64,000 bases of DNA. It comes from Acinetobacter piscicola (lineage in GTDB: Bacteria > Pseudomonadota > Gammaproteobacteria > Pseudomonadales > Moraxellaceae). The number at the start of each line of letters is the position of its first letter. Position 1 is the stretch's first letter. Of this stretch, positions 45,786 through 57,445 are shown in pieces. The notes under the pieces are model-generated. The model searched no databases, had not been told where the DNA came from, and worked only from the letters and a program-made list of their open reading frames with translations. The translations under genes were made by a program, and so were the position numbers. The stretch lies in assembly GCF_015218165.1 (NCBI RefSeq), contig NZ_CP048659.1, positions 2,542,001-2,606,000 of the forward strand, written 5' to 3'.

Positions 45786-46772
45786 TTATGAGAGACAATT
45801 AAATTTTGGTTTTAAACCTGCTGTTGCAATGCGTTCTGCAAAAGTCTTGAGTACCGATAATTTATATGCCTCAATATCTTTCGTTGCATAATCATAAAAA
45901 CCCTGCTTTTCTCTTAAGCCATTTCGATTATTACGCATATTTTCAGCAATTATTTTGGGTGTTTGATACCGCTCACCCAGCTCTTTTTGTAAATATTGCG
46001 CAGCATAATACAAAATATCACCACCACCCCAATCGATAAACTCAAGGAGACCTAAAACAGAAAAACGTAAACCAAACCCCGTGCGGATCGCAATATCAAT
46101 ATCTTCAACAGATGCCACCCCTTCTTCAACCATACGTGCTGCCTCATTCATTGCTAATGCCTGAATCCTTGGTACGATATAACCTGCTTTAGCATTACAA
46201 ACCATAGGAATCTTACCTATTGTTGTTAAAAACATCTTAAGTTCAACCACAACTTCGTCTGCGGTCTGCTCAGAACGACTCAGCTCAACCAGAGGAATTA
46301 AATATGCAGGATTTAACCAATGTGCATTAATCACACGTTCAGGATGTGACAACATCAACGCAATATCAGTCACTAAAAATGTTGATGTGGTTGAAGCAAC
46401 AATACATTGGGGAGAAATATACTGATCCAACCAACTGAAAATTTCTTGTTTAGTGTGTATTTTTTCGGGTACAGCTTCCATAATTAAATCACACTGTTTC
46501 AAAAACTCAGTCGATTCCATTTTTGCGACCAACTGAATCTTTTGTTTAATTTCTGCAATTTGATCTGCTTGTACAAATTGAATCCTTTGTAATAACATTA
46601 ATTCTTGTTCAAGATCTTGCTCAAGCTGTTGCTGATACAGTATAAATTCTTGCGCCGAACGTTGTTTTGCATCAATTAATTTCACATGAAGACCTGCATA
46701 AGCAAAAGCAATCGCAATTGCCTTCCCCATACGCCCCGCACCAAGTACTGCAACCTGTTGAAGATTATTCAT
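45786..46772 (-). CDS. 3-hydroxyacyl-CoA dehydrogenase-family oxidoreductase
   Basis: A protein of about 328 residues with an N-terminal Rossmann domain (VAVLGAGRMGKAIAIAFAYAGLHVKLIDA), the family segments LIMEAVPEKIHTKQEIFSWLD, ASTTSTF and VINAHWLNPAYLIPLVEL, and a helical C-terminal dimerisation domain. This group includes 3-hydroxybutyryl-CoA, L-carnitine and other beta-hydroxyacid dehydrogenases; the substrate is unknown. The frame is open far upstream, but the ATG at 46772 has AGGGG before it and starts 1 base after the opine-dehydrogenase-family gene ends. The two are clearly co-translated. Confidence 0.82.
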   Translation of the reverse strand: MNNLQQVAVLGAGRMGKAIAIAFAYAGLHVKLIDAKQRSAQEFILYQQQLEQDLEQELMLLQRIQFVQADQIAEIKQKIQLVAKMESTEFLKQCDLIMEAVPEKIHTKQEIFSWLDQYISPQCIVASTTSTFLVTDIALMLSHPERVINAHWLNPAYLIPLVELSRSEQTADEVVVELKMFLTTIGKIPMVCNAKAGYIVPRIQALAMNEAARMVEEGVASVEDIDIAIRTGFGLRFSVLGLLEFIDWGGGDILYYAAQYLQKELGERYQTPKIIAENMRNNRNGLREKQGFYDYATKDIEAYKLSVLKTFAERIATAGLKPKFNCLS

Positions 46773-46773
46773 T

Positions 46774-47880
46774 TCACAGCCCCTGTTGCAAGATCTGCTG
46801 CATTTCTTGTTTTGACTTTGTCGCCAAACCCAAATGATCAAAAGTACGACCTTCTGCATATAAGTCACGACCTGTAATCGCTGAAGCAAGGCTAAGTAGG
46901 CCTTCTGCAATCGGTGTTTTAACACCAGCCCAACGACCTACTGAAACTAAAAATGATAAACCTAACCGTGTGTCTTCGAGCATATAACGATGCGTTTGCA
47001 GATTAATGTCTTCTCTCCAATCACCACTATCAGTCAACTTACCGTGAGCTCCACGACCATACATCCACTCATCACCTTCACCTTCCTTATTATAGTGATC
47101 TGAGAGTGGAAAATGCGGTGCACCATATCCTAAAGCCTCACGTACCCGCATACGCTCTGCATCTAATTGATTAGTTACTCGACGAATAGCAGGTTGTGTC
47201 CCTTCATTATGAATGTCCCATGTTTCAAAATGCTCAAGTGGTCCTGCATTCATCATAATCAATGGTGGATGGATAATCGGTCCTGCATTCATTAATGCGC
47301 CACTTAAAGCATCTTCAATTGGCTCTATACTTGGATAAGCCTGTTTTAAAATTTTAAATGCATGTTCTGCAAATTGACTTGGAAATACGCCCGTGGGTAA
47401 ACGCGTCGCATAACCACTGACGATAATTTGATTTATACCGTGTTTACGTACCAAATAAGGCAAAGTACCCGTTTCTGCAAAAGCAACTTTTGCAGTATTT
47501 CCACTATCGTGGACTGCTTTTGCGAAGATAAATGTTCCAAATGTTGCAGGAGGTAAGTAAACCACTTGACCATCTTTAAAATAAGGAGCGGCTTGTTTTG
47601 ACAACTCTAAGTGTGTCGTCGCAGGAAGTGGGATAATAATCAATTCGGCATGTTGAATTGCCTGCTGCAAATCCACTGATAAATTAATTTGGCTATTTTC
47701 AAAACCCACAGAGACAGAACGATTACCTTTAAAATCTTTAATATTCATTATCTTGGCTTGAGCAAGTTCAATCAATGCATCTTGGTCACGACGCCACAAC
47801 ACCACATCATGACCTTTCTCGGCCATATCCACCGCCGCTGCATAACACCCATGTCCACCACCGAGTACTGTAATTTTCAT
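46774..47880 (-). CDS. NAD/NADP octopine/nopaline dehydrogenase-family protein
   Basis: A 368-residue protein with an N-terminal Rossmann fold (ITVLGGGHGCYAAAVDMAEKGHDVVLWRRD). The C-terminal opine-dehydrogenase helical domain carries NAGPIIHPPLIMMNAGPLEHFETWDIHNEGTQPAI, the usual substrate-binding His region. Relatives oxidise or form secondary-amine dicarboxylates (opines). It is immediately followed by a 3-hydroxyacyl-CoA-dehydrogenase-family gene and preceded by an AraC regulator and an MFS transporter. A catabolic role for an imported amino-acid conjugate is plausible but unproven. Confidence 0.85.
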   Translation of the reverse strand: MKITVLGGGHGCYAAAVDMAEKGHDVVLWRRDQDALIELAQAKIMNIKDFKGNRSVSVGFENSQINLSVDLQQAIQHAELIIIPLPATTHLELSKQAAPYFKDGQVVYLPPATFGTFIFAKAVHDSGNTAKVAFAETGTLPYLVRKHGINQIIVSGYATRLPTGVFPSQFAEHAFKILKQAYPSIEPIEDALSGALMNAGPIIHPPLIMMNAGPLEHFETWDIHNEGTQPAIRRVTNQLDAERMRVREALGYGAPHFPLSDHYNKEGEGDEWMYGRGAHGKLTDSGDWREDINLQTHRYMLEDTRLGLSFLVSVGRWAGVKTPIAEGLLSLASAITGRDLYAEGRTFDHLGLATKSKQEMQQILQQGL

Positions 47881-47963
47881 TTTTCATCTTCCTGATATGA
47901 ATAAAATCAGCATAGAAGATATAAAGGCCGCACGCTCATCCAAATGCGCACAAAGCATTCCAT

Positions 47964-48974
47964 TTACGCAGATGTTGCTTCTTTCTCATAAAGTTGTTGT
48001 TTTAAAGTTTGTGATGGCAGGCATCCATAACGCTTTTTATACAATGTGGAAAAATGCCCCATACTTTGAATACCATATTGCAAAAGGATATCTGTTACAG
48101 TGAGAGATGAAGCTGCTTCTTGTAAGGCATGATGCACGACAGCGAGCCGCTGATCACGTATGTATTCTATTGGTGTTTGCTGCAAATATTGACTAAAACC
48201 TTTTTGTAAAGTACGAATCGATACATGGCAATATTCACTTAAGGTTGCAAGAGTGATGCTATTTTTAATATTTTCATCAATATAGTGTTGTGCTTTTTTT
48301 AAATAATGCGGCAATACATTTAAACGTTGTGCATTTAACTGCTCACTATAATTATTAGGGACTTTCAATAAAATGAGTTCAATCAGATATTGTGTAAAAC
48401 TCTCTGAAATAAAACTCCAATTTTCAATATGATAATAGGCATGACATAAATAATTTAATGTTTCAACAATCGAACTCATCCCCTCGTTGGTACAGGACAA
48501 TGCCTGATCAAAAATCACCATTTCCTGTCGACTTGCACCTAACATTTTAAATAATTGAGTTTCAACAGCCTCTCTTGCTAACTTTAAAATAATATTTCGA
48601 CAACACTGATCTGTGACAATCCGATGGGCTTGATTAGGATGAGTGACCGTCATGATCCCTACCGATTGCAACACAGGATGATGCTGACTACCCACCTGAC
48701 ACTGCCCCTCCAAAGTTATTCGAAATAAATAATTCTGTGATGTTTGATCAATCGTAATCACAACAGATGTACTATATTTCAGATCATATAAAGCTGAATG
48801 ACCAAAACAGAAACCATTCAACCTCGTATTTAAATCACGCGCTCCATCTACATCAAACTCATGCGGGCATAGATAATGACTGATTTGATCTTTAATGGTT
48901 TGATAGTCATCTGAACTAAACAATAAACATTCATCCAAATAATGCAAGTGGTTTAAATTTAAAGCATTTTTCAT
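47964..48974 (-). CDS. AraC-family regulator (FeaR/AraC_binding_2 type)
   Basis: About 336 residues. The N-terminal domain of about 200 residues resembles the AraC_binding_2 ligand domain of FeaR/AndR-type regulators. The C-terminal HTH pair is TLATLSEYCHVSIRTLQKGFSQYLQQTPIEYIRDQRL and VTDILLQYGIQSMGHFSTLYKKRYGCLPSQTL. I chose the ATG at 48974 with GGAG upstream; the frame extends 12 codons. It lies between the MFS gene and the opine-dehydrogenase pair on the same strand and probably activates them. Confidence 0.86.
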   Translation of the reverse strand: MKNALNLNHLHYLDECLLFSSDDYQTIKDQISHYLCPHEFDVDGARDLNTRLNGFCFGHSALYDLKYSTSVVITIDQTSQNYLFRITLEGQCQVGSQHHPVLQSVGIMTVTHPNQAHRIVTDQCCRNIILKLAREAVETQLFKMLGASRQEMVIFDQALSCTNEGMSSIVETLNYLCHAYYHIENWSFISESFTQYLIELILLKVPNNYSEQLNAQRLNVLPHYLKKAQHYIDENIKNSITLATLSEYCHVSIRTLQKGFSQYLQQTPIEYIRDQRLAVVHHALQEAASSLTVTDILLQYGIQSMGHFSTLYKKRYGCLPSQTLKQQLYEKEATSA

Positions 48975-49116
48975 CACAATACTCCATACTTGCAAATAAC
49001 TGAATAACATTCATTATTTTACTGAGCAGGCTTCTGCATCCAACCAGGCAAATACCTTGGACAAACACTCAACACTAGAGGAGTGTTTTCCAATGCATCA
49101 TGTCAATAAAAATATT

Positions 49117-50475
49117 TTAAGTAGAATGTTCTTCTTGCATACTTTTACTAAATGCAGCACAACCTTTCTTTAATAAAATATAAGCTAAAACACATGAACA
49201 AGCTCCAACGATGGATAAAGAAGAACCCACCATTAATGGATTTTCAAATATCTTGTCTGTAATTAAGGCAACCAAAGTTGTCCCGATCCCGACTGCAACT
49301 AAATTACTAATTAAAAGAAATACAGCAGAAATTTGAGCGCGTAATTGGTTGGGTGCCAACATCTGCATGGCAGTCGTTGAAATTGGCATTGGAAAAGATG
49401 CAAAAAACATCGCAGGCGCAAGTAAAGTCACCGCTAACCATTGTTGAGAAACTTGAGTAAAGGCGATTAATGGTAAAATTAAACCCACAATACCAATTAC
49501 CCCTGTAATCATTGGTGCATCTTGACGCCCTTTTTGAATAAAAAAGTCATTGAGCCAGCCTGCACAAAAAACACCTAATGTATTTGCAATCAATAAAACC
49601 GTCCCCAACATATACCCCGCTTCTGTTGGAGTTAAGCCAAACTTACGCATAAAGAATGCAGGTGACCAACTAATCAAACAATACAACGCCATAGCATAAA
49701 AAGTGAAACCCAAATAATGACAAGTGAATGTTTTTCCATGCTTTTTAATAAATTTGAATGTTTCCTGTATAGATGTTTTTTCAACTTGACCTTGAGCATC
49801 CAAACGCTGCCCCTTGCGTTTAGGATCACGAACAGTAAGAAGAAATAATAAACCAATAAAAACACCAGGCAGTCCAACCAAAATGAAAGCCATTTGCCAA
49901 GCCTTCACTGCCCCAAAAACAGGAATTTGGATTAATGTCATATCTTTTAATAAACCAATGACATACCCTCCAACAAGAAATGCAACACCACCTCCGACAA
50001 AAGAGCCGATCGAATAAACAGCGACTGCTCTACCCAACTTCTCCTTGGAAAATAGATCACTAAACATTGAGTATGCAGATGGAGATAAAGCAGCTTCACC
50101 CACACCTACTCCCATTCGGCTAAAAAATAATTGAATAAAGCTTTTACTCAAGCCACATAATGCTGTTGCAAAACTCCAGAAAATAATACCAACCGCAATA
50201 ATTTTGGGGCGTGAAAATCGATCCGCCAAATATGCTAAAGGTATTCCCATAAATGCATAAAAAAGCGAAAATGCCAGACCATGCAATAAGCTAAATTGTG
50301 TATCTGTTAGATTCAGATCTGCTTTAATGGGTTCAATCATCAACGCTAAAATTTGACGATCTATAAAAGAAAAGATATACGCCAACATACAAAGTAAAAC
50401 AACGTACCATGCATAAGTACTCGATATCTTGGATATGGGTTTATCTTGATCTTGATTATAAGTCGAATTATTCAT
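49117..50475 (-). CDS. MFS transporter, spinster/ACS-like
   Basis: A 452-residue, 12-helix transporter. The opening LCMLAYIFSFIDRQILALMIEPIKADL and the first-loop motif GIPLAYLADRFSRPKIIA, followed by RMGVGVGEAALSPSAYSM, place it with spinster-like/ACS importers of organic anions. RBS AAGGA 9 bases upstream. It heads the gene group with the AraC regulator and the two dehydrogenases, so it probably imports their substrate. Confidence 0.83.
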   Translation of the reverse strand: MNNSTYNQDQDKPISKISSTYAWYVVLLCMLAYIFSFIDRQILALMIEPIKADLNLTDTQFSLLHGLAFSLFYAFMGIPLAYLADRFSRPKIIAVGIIFWSFATALCGLSKSFIQLFFSRMGVGVGEAALSPSAYSMFSDLFSKEKLGRAVAVYSIGSFVGGGVAFLVGGYVIGLLKDMTLIQIPVFGAVKAWQMAFILVGLPGVFIGLLFLLTVRDPKRKGQRLDAQGQVEKTSIQETFKFIKKHGKTFTCHYLGFTFYAMALYCLISWSPAFFMRKFGLTPTEAGYMLGTVLLIANTLGVFCAGWLNDFFIQKGRQDAPMITGVIGIVGLILPLIAFTQVSQQWLAVTLLAPAMFFASFPMPISTTAMQMLAPNQLRAQISAVFLLISNLVAVGIGTTLVALITDKIFENPLMVGSSLSIVGACSCVLAYILLKKGCAAFSKSMQEEHST

Positions 50476-50955
50476 ATCGCTTTATCCTTATATGGCAACT
50501 TATATTCCTTATAAGTTGATATTTTATTTGCATAAAAAATTCTTACTCACACTCTTTTTCATCATCAGATTAATGATCAAACTCAAATAAACCATCACTA
50601 ATGCTTTAGTTTGAAAACTAGCAATAAAAATATATTCATTTTTATATGTAATTTTCAATATCTTTTTAAGTATAATTTCATACCTTCCATCTGATTTTTA
50701 ATTCACCTAAACATCTGAGTGATTCCCCCTCCAAAATCAAAGTCATGTTTTTAGCATTTAAAATGTTTGTTAGGAGTCGAGTTAATTGGATAACTTTGTC
50801 CTTTATTAATAAATAAAATCAAAAACTTAAAAGGTTAATATATCCTATCTCAATGAGTAAAATATAAATCGATAAAATTATTATTGAAATTTACATGGAA
50901 TTTTGATTTATTATCTAAAACAATTCTTTTTAACTGTTCTCATAAGGAAATATAT
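50476..50955. other. Divergent intergenic region
   Basis: 480 AT-rich bases between the MFS gene and the NTF2-like gene. They must contain both promoters. A partial palindrome AGGTTAATATATCCT lies near 50831 and is weakly like the hpa operator. No gene seen. Confidence 0.45.
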
Positions 50956-51348
50956 ATGGCTCTTTCAGCAACTCAGGCAATCGAAAGTATTCATACAATG
51001 CATGTACTTATCGAAAAAATTTTTAGTGGACGCCATGCCGAACAAGATCTAGCACAATTGAATCAATATTTTTCTGAACAATTTGAAATGGTTGGTGCAG
51101 CAGGAAAAAAATTTAAGTTTGATGAAGTTAAACAATTATTTGCAAACAATCAAAGTAAAATGCCCGATATTAAAATCGAAATCTATGATGAGGAAATTAT
51201 TTCACAATCCGAACACACTATCGTATTAACCTATACTGAAAAACATACGAAAGAATCAGGCATACTCATTCGTCGTTCTTGTGCTCTCATTGAAGAGATT
51301 AATGGCAAAATGCTTTGGCGTTACCTACAAGAAACATTTTTATCTTAA
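50956..51348 (+). CDS. NTF2/SnoaL-like protein
   Basis: A 130-residue protein of the NTF2-like fold (helix, then curved sheet). It begins MALSATQAIESIHTMHVLIEKIFSG, with a FEMVGAAGKKFKFDEVKQLF segment near residue 40, and ends RRSCALIEEINGKMLWRYLQETFL. The frame runs 24 codons further, but AAGGA lies directly before the ATG at 50956. Such proteins bind or isomerise small hydrophobic compounds, or are scaffolds. It stands alone, convergent with the C1 reductase gene. Function unknown. Confidence 0.72.
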   Translation: MALSATQAIESIHTMHVLIEKIFSGRHAEQDLAQLNQYFSEQFEMVGAAGKKFKFDEVKQLFANNQSKMPDIKIEIYDEEIISQSEHTIVLTYTEKHTKESGILIRRSCALIEEINGKMLWRYLQETFLS

Positions 51349-51674
51349 TTGAGTATCAACACAGTATTTATTCTATTTTAAATCAATGACTCAACTCATT
51401 TATTTAAAGTAAAATATTAGGGTTTATTGATACTTTAAATATAGATTTTCCCCACAAGGGTAATCCAATAAATATACAAGCTAAAGCACAATTACCTCTT
51501 CTCACTCTACTTTAGCTTGTCATATCCTATTACTCTCTAGACTCTTTTAACTTACACAATATATTTTTAACTCAGTGTGTAGTTTTATATCAACGTTGAA
51601 GAGAACAATAAATGATGTATCCTTTAGGCAATGGATTAATGCGCTATTCTGAAATAATCCAATGCCCATTGCAG
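51349..51674. other. Convergent intergenic region
   Basis: About 325 bases between the NTF2-like gene and C1. A weak hairpin (GGATTA / TAATCC near 51632-51659) lies just past the C1 stop. No promoter or gene is supported. Confidence 0.45.
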
Positions 51675-53899
<2,225 letters not shown>

Positions 53900-54334
53900 A
53901 ACTTATTTTCCTTATACGCATGCTCTTTATCATTTAGAACATGCTCTATCCTTTATTGCTGATCAACATCCAATATGTTGATGATTTAAACCTATTATTC
54001 AGGATTATTTCTGCAAACTTAATGTATTTTCCCAACTTAAATTTGTACTTTCCATGGTTTTATAAAAAATCTCTAAGTGAAATATAATTGATTTTTTTCC
54101 ACTTAAAAACTTTTAAATCAAAAATATCAGTTCGTAATTTATTGTTTTAAATATAGAAAAAATAAAAATATGCATAAATTAATTTATACAGATCAAATTA
54201 AATGCTGAATAACTTTTCTTGATTTGTACTTATGATTAGAAATTAGGGTAATAATGAATATATTAACTTATCAACGAGCATGGTATGCTCATTGAATAAA
54301 TCATATTCATCATACTATTTATGGAACAAAAGGT
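53900..54334. promoter_or_regulatory. Divergent hpaB(C2)-hpaA promoter region
   Basis: About 435 AT-rich bases that must hold both promoters. AATATATTAACTT at 54257-54269, about 70 bases before hpaA, partly matches the hpa operator palindrome. An AAGTG ... CACTT inverted repeat lies near 54074-54105. No gene seen. Confidence 0.5.
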
Positions 54335-55240
54335 ATGAGTCAGTCATATATTCCCAATATTAAATTGGGTGAAGTGTACGATCAAAAGTACATTAACTCG
54401 GATGTGTATTATGAAGAGCTGGTGAAGCTACAAGAATTTTTTGGGCTGAATGTATTGGCTCATCGTCACGATGGCTATTTTCAAATTCACTTCGTGACCA
54501 AAGGTTCTGTACGAGTGTTTTTAGATGATGTGAAATATGTCTATGATGCTCCCGTTTGCTTTATGACCCCGCCCTCGGTCGTACATGCTTTTATCACTGA
54601 CCCCATTTGTGAAGGACATGTTTTAACTGTTCAGCAGAATATCATTTGGCCTTTATTACACAATGAACTTAAAGTTCAGCATGTCGCACCTTTATGCATT
54701 TCAACACAATCTTTAGACCCATCCTATCATGCCGATTTACAACAACTTCAAAGCTATTTTGATGATATTGAAATTGAATTTAAGCACAATAAATCTAATC
54801 GATTAGCTGCTTTAAAAAGTTTAGTGAGTTTGATTTTTATTCAAATTATGCGCTTTAACGATGTCACTACGCCGCAGCTCAATAATAACAATGGAGATCT
54901 TAAATTTTTCCGTCAATTTAACCAGTTGGTTGAAAATCACTTTAATGAACATTGGTCATTACAGCAATATGCTGAAAAATTAGCGATTACAGAAACTCGG
55001 TTGAATGACATATGTCGTCGAATCGCCAATATTTCGTCTAAAAAATTAATTTTCTATCGGCTGATGCAAGAGGCAAAACGATTGTTAATTTTTTCAGACT
55101 CATCCATTAATTCAATTTGTTATGAATTGGGTTTTAAAGATCCAGCCTATTTCAGTCGCTTTTTCATTCGGCATGCAGGGATGCCCCCTTCAGACTATCG
55201 TCAACACCATCTAAATACATCTGATGAATCATATGAATGA
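54335..55240 (+). CDS. hpaA: 4-hydroxyphenylacetate catabolism regulator HpaA, AraC family
   Basis: A 301-residue regulator. The N-terminal cupin (residues 10-130, with HRHDGYFQIHFVTKGSVRVFLDD and PPSVVHAF) binds 4-HPA. The C-terminal tandem HTH is WSLQQYAEKLAITETRLNDICRRI and INSICYELGFKDPAYFSRFFIRHAGMPPSDYR. The length matches E. coli HpaA (296). It activates the hydroxylase genes that start divergently. A decayed relative lies next to the meta operon. The 3' end overlaps the following transporter gene by 17 bases. Confidence 0.92.
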   Translation: MSQSYIPNIKLGEVYDQKYINSDVYYEELVKLQEFFGLNVLAHRHDGYFQIHFVTKGSVRVFLDDVKYVYDAPVCFMTPPSVVHAFITDPICEGHVLTVQQNIIWPLLHNELKVQHVAPLCISTQSLDPSYHADLQQLQSYFDDIEIEFKHNKSNRLAALKSLVSLIFIQIMRFNDVTTPQLNNNNGDLKFFRQFNQLVENHFNEHWSLQQYAEKLAITETRLNDICRRIANISSKKLIFYRLMQEAKRLLIFSDSSINSICYELGFKDPAYFSRFFIRHAGMPPSDYRQHHLNTSDESYE

Positions 55241-56453
55241 ATTTATAAAGAAACAATCTAAGCTCCTGATTGTACTACTCAGTGCCTTAGTCGCATTTGG
55301 ACCTTTATCAATTGACATGTACCTTCCAGCACTACCATCAATAGCACATGACTTAAATTCAACTGTCGCAGCAACACAGAAAACCATCACCATTTTTTTA
55401 TTGGGTTTTAGTATCGGCATGCTGATTTATGGTCCACTCTCAGACCGTTTCGGTCGAAAAAAGCTTTTATTAATTGGGATGGTACTGTACGTATCCGCAA
55501 CTTTAGGCTGTATTTTTTCACAGCATATTGAACAGCTACTTTTATTTCGATTTTTGCAAGCAATGGGAGGCGCGAGCGCATCTGTATTAGCACGTGCCCT
55601 TGTTCGAGATTTATTTAACAATCAAGAAATTCCTAAAATACTCTCGCTCATGCATATTATTACTATGATTGCGACTCTCGTTGCTCCACTTGCAGGCGCA
55701 ATCATTATTCAATATTTTAATTGGACGGGTATTTTTATTTTTCTATTCATTTATTCTTTACTGTGTATGGTTTGGGTGAATTTTCAAATTGATGCACCGC
55801 CACCAAGGCGCATTCAGATGAGTTTGATAGACAACTATTTGAGCGTTTTAAAAAATCGTTATGCATGGGGCTTTATATTATGTAATAGCTTCTCATTTGG
55901 TGGCATGTTTGCCTACATTACAGCGTCTTCTTTTGTATTTATTCATTATTACGGGTTTAGTCCACAACAGTATTCAGGCTTATTTGCGCTGAATATCTTT
56001 TCAATCATTATTTTTACCAGCATCAATAGTCGAGCTTTACGTCGCTATACCGCATTTCAATTATTAAAAATCATGTCAATAATTTCAGCGATCGCAGGTG
56101 TTTATTTAGCAACCATTACTCTGTTTAAACTGACATCCGTACAATTTTTAATTCCTGGTTTAATGATTTTCGTTGGCGTCACAGGTGCGATTGGTGCCAA
56201 TTCTATTGCCAATCTGCTTAAACTTTTGCCACAACAAGCAGGTACAGCATCGGGTCTAGCAGTGTCGCTGCAATTTCTCATGGGCGCATTGTTAAGCTAT
56301 ATCGTCAGTCTTTTATTTCGCAATAATGATCCCACTGCAATGAATTTAGTGATTTGTATTGCTGGATTACTCTGCTCGATCAGTCTATATTTATTTTGTC
56401 GAGGCTATAAAGAGCATTCATTAGATGCTCAATACACTGAACTCAAGAGGTAA
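55224..56453 (+). CDS. Bcr/CflA-family MFS efflux transporter
   Basis: A 409-residue, 12-helix drug:proton antiporter-like protein. LVAFGPLSIDMYLPALPSIAHDL at the start and GPLSDRFGRKKLLLIGM, followed by RFLQAMGGASASVLARALVRDL, are clear Bcr/CflA motifs. It starts inside the hpaA 3' end, so it is translationally coupled to it. That coupling suggests export of an aromatic intermediate or uptake of a substrate under the same control; this is inference. Overlaps the LysR gene tail to tail by 25 bases. Confidence 0.86.
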   Translation: MNHMNEFIKKQSKLLIVLLSALVAFGPLSIDMYLPALPSIAHDLNSTVAATQKTITIFLLGFSIGMLIYGPLSDRFGRKKLLLIGMVLYVSATLGCIFSQHIEQLLLFRFLQAMGGASASVLARALVRDLFNNQEIPKILSLMHIITMIATLVAPLAGAIIIQYFNWTGIFIFLFIYSLLCMVWVNFQIDAPPPRRIQMSLIDNYLSVLKNRYAWGFILCNSFSFGGMFAYITASSFVFIHYYGFSPQQYSGLFALNIFSIIIFTSINSRALRRYTAFQLLKIMSIISAIAGVYLATITLFKLTSVQFLIPGLMIFVGVTGAIGANSIANLLKLLPQQAGTASGLAVSLQFLMGALLSYIVSLLFRNNDPTAMNLVICIAGLLCSISLYLFCRGYKEHSLDAQYTELKR

Positions 56454-57337
56454 TCCATAAATACTCTTACTTTTAAAGGTTGATACTTTGCTTGTGCATA
56501 GAGCAAATAAAATGGTCTTGAGGTCTGATTATACTCCTGCAAGACCTCGACCAAACTCCCTTGTTTTAACTCATTTTCAACGGTAAACCGATAGACTTGC
56601 ATTAAACCAACCCCTGTTTTGACCAAAGTTAAAGTCGATAAATAATCATCTTGACATAACATCCGTCCTTGAACTGCAACAGAAATTTCAGCACCTGATT
56701 CATAAAATGTCCACATTGCTGATTTACCTGTGCTCGGAATTTCAAATTGAATACATTCATGATCTTTTAATTCCCTTGGGTGTAAAGGTGCAGGATGTTT
56801 TTTTAAATAGTTTGGTGTCGCAACAATACAGAGTGCGGCATCTTCCAACTTGCGAGCAATAAGACCAGAGTCAGGTAAATAATTTCCTCGAATCGCGAGA
56901 TCATAATCTTGTGCAATCAAATCAACATTTTGATTGCTGACATGAATTTCAAACTTAAGCTTTGGATATTGCTCAGAAAAATGATACAAATTAGGTAGTA
57001 ATTTATAGTGGGCATAGGCTGTCGGGACACTGATACGCAACGTTCCTGATAGTTCTTGCTGCTTACCAGAAATCAAACTTTCTGCATCAATTAAATATTC
57101 AAGTGCTTTTCTACAATGATAATAATAATTCTTACCCTCCTCTGTGACCCGCAATTGCCTTGTTGTTCGAACAAATAATTTTGCCCCGAGACGTTCCTCA
57201 ATACGTGAAATCGACCGACTGACAGCCGCAGGCGTCAACCCTAACGACACTGCTGCCGCTGTAAAACTTCCTAGCTCTACAGTTAAACAAAAAATTTCTA
57301 AACTACCAATTTGTAAATCATCGAAATGTCGGTTCAT
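56429..57337 (-). CDS. LysR-family transcriptional regulator
   Basis: A 302-residue regulator. The N-terminal winged HTH is LEIFCLTVELGSFTAAAVSLGLTPAAVSRSISRIEERLGAKLFVRTTRQLRVTEEG. The C-terminal effector domain is of the type seen in the CrgA/DsdC-like group (LSGTLRISVPTAYAHYKLLPNL). It is divergent from the SDR-tautomerase genes, with about 108 bases between starts, the usual arrangement for a LysR activator and its target. The effector is unknown. Confidence 0.9.
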   Translation of the reverse strand: MNRHFDDLQIGSLEIFCLTVELGSFTAAAVSLGLTPAAVSRSISRIEERLGAKLFVRTTRQLRVTEEGKNYYYHCRKALEYLIDAESLISGKQQELSGTLRISVPTAYAHYKLLPNLYHFSEQYPKLKFEIHVSNQNVDLIAQDYDLAIRGNYLPDSGLIARKLEDAALCIVATPNYLKKHPAPLHPRELKDHECIQFEIPSTGKSAMWTFYESGAEISVAVQGRMLCQDDYLSTLTLVKTGVGLMQVYRFTVENELKQGSLVEVLQEYNQTSRPFYLLYAQAKYQPLKVRVFMDYLLSSVY

Positions 57338-57445
57338 TTTATTTTATTCATTACACCATGTAATAAGTTAAATGCAAAATTGACAATTTTTCAAGCTGTC
57401 TCTTCAGCGTACATTTGTATTAAATAAATCAGTAAAGAGTTGAAA

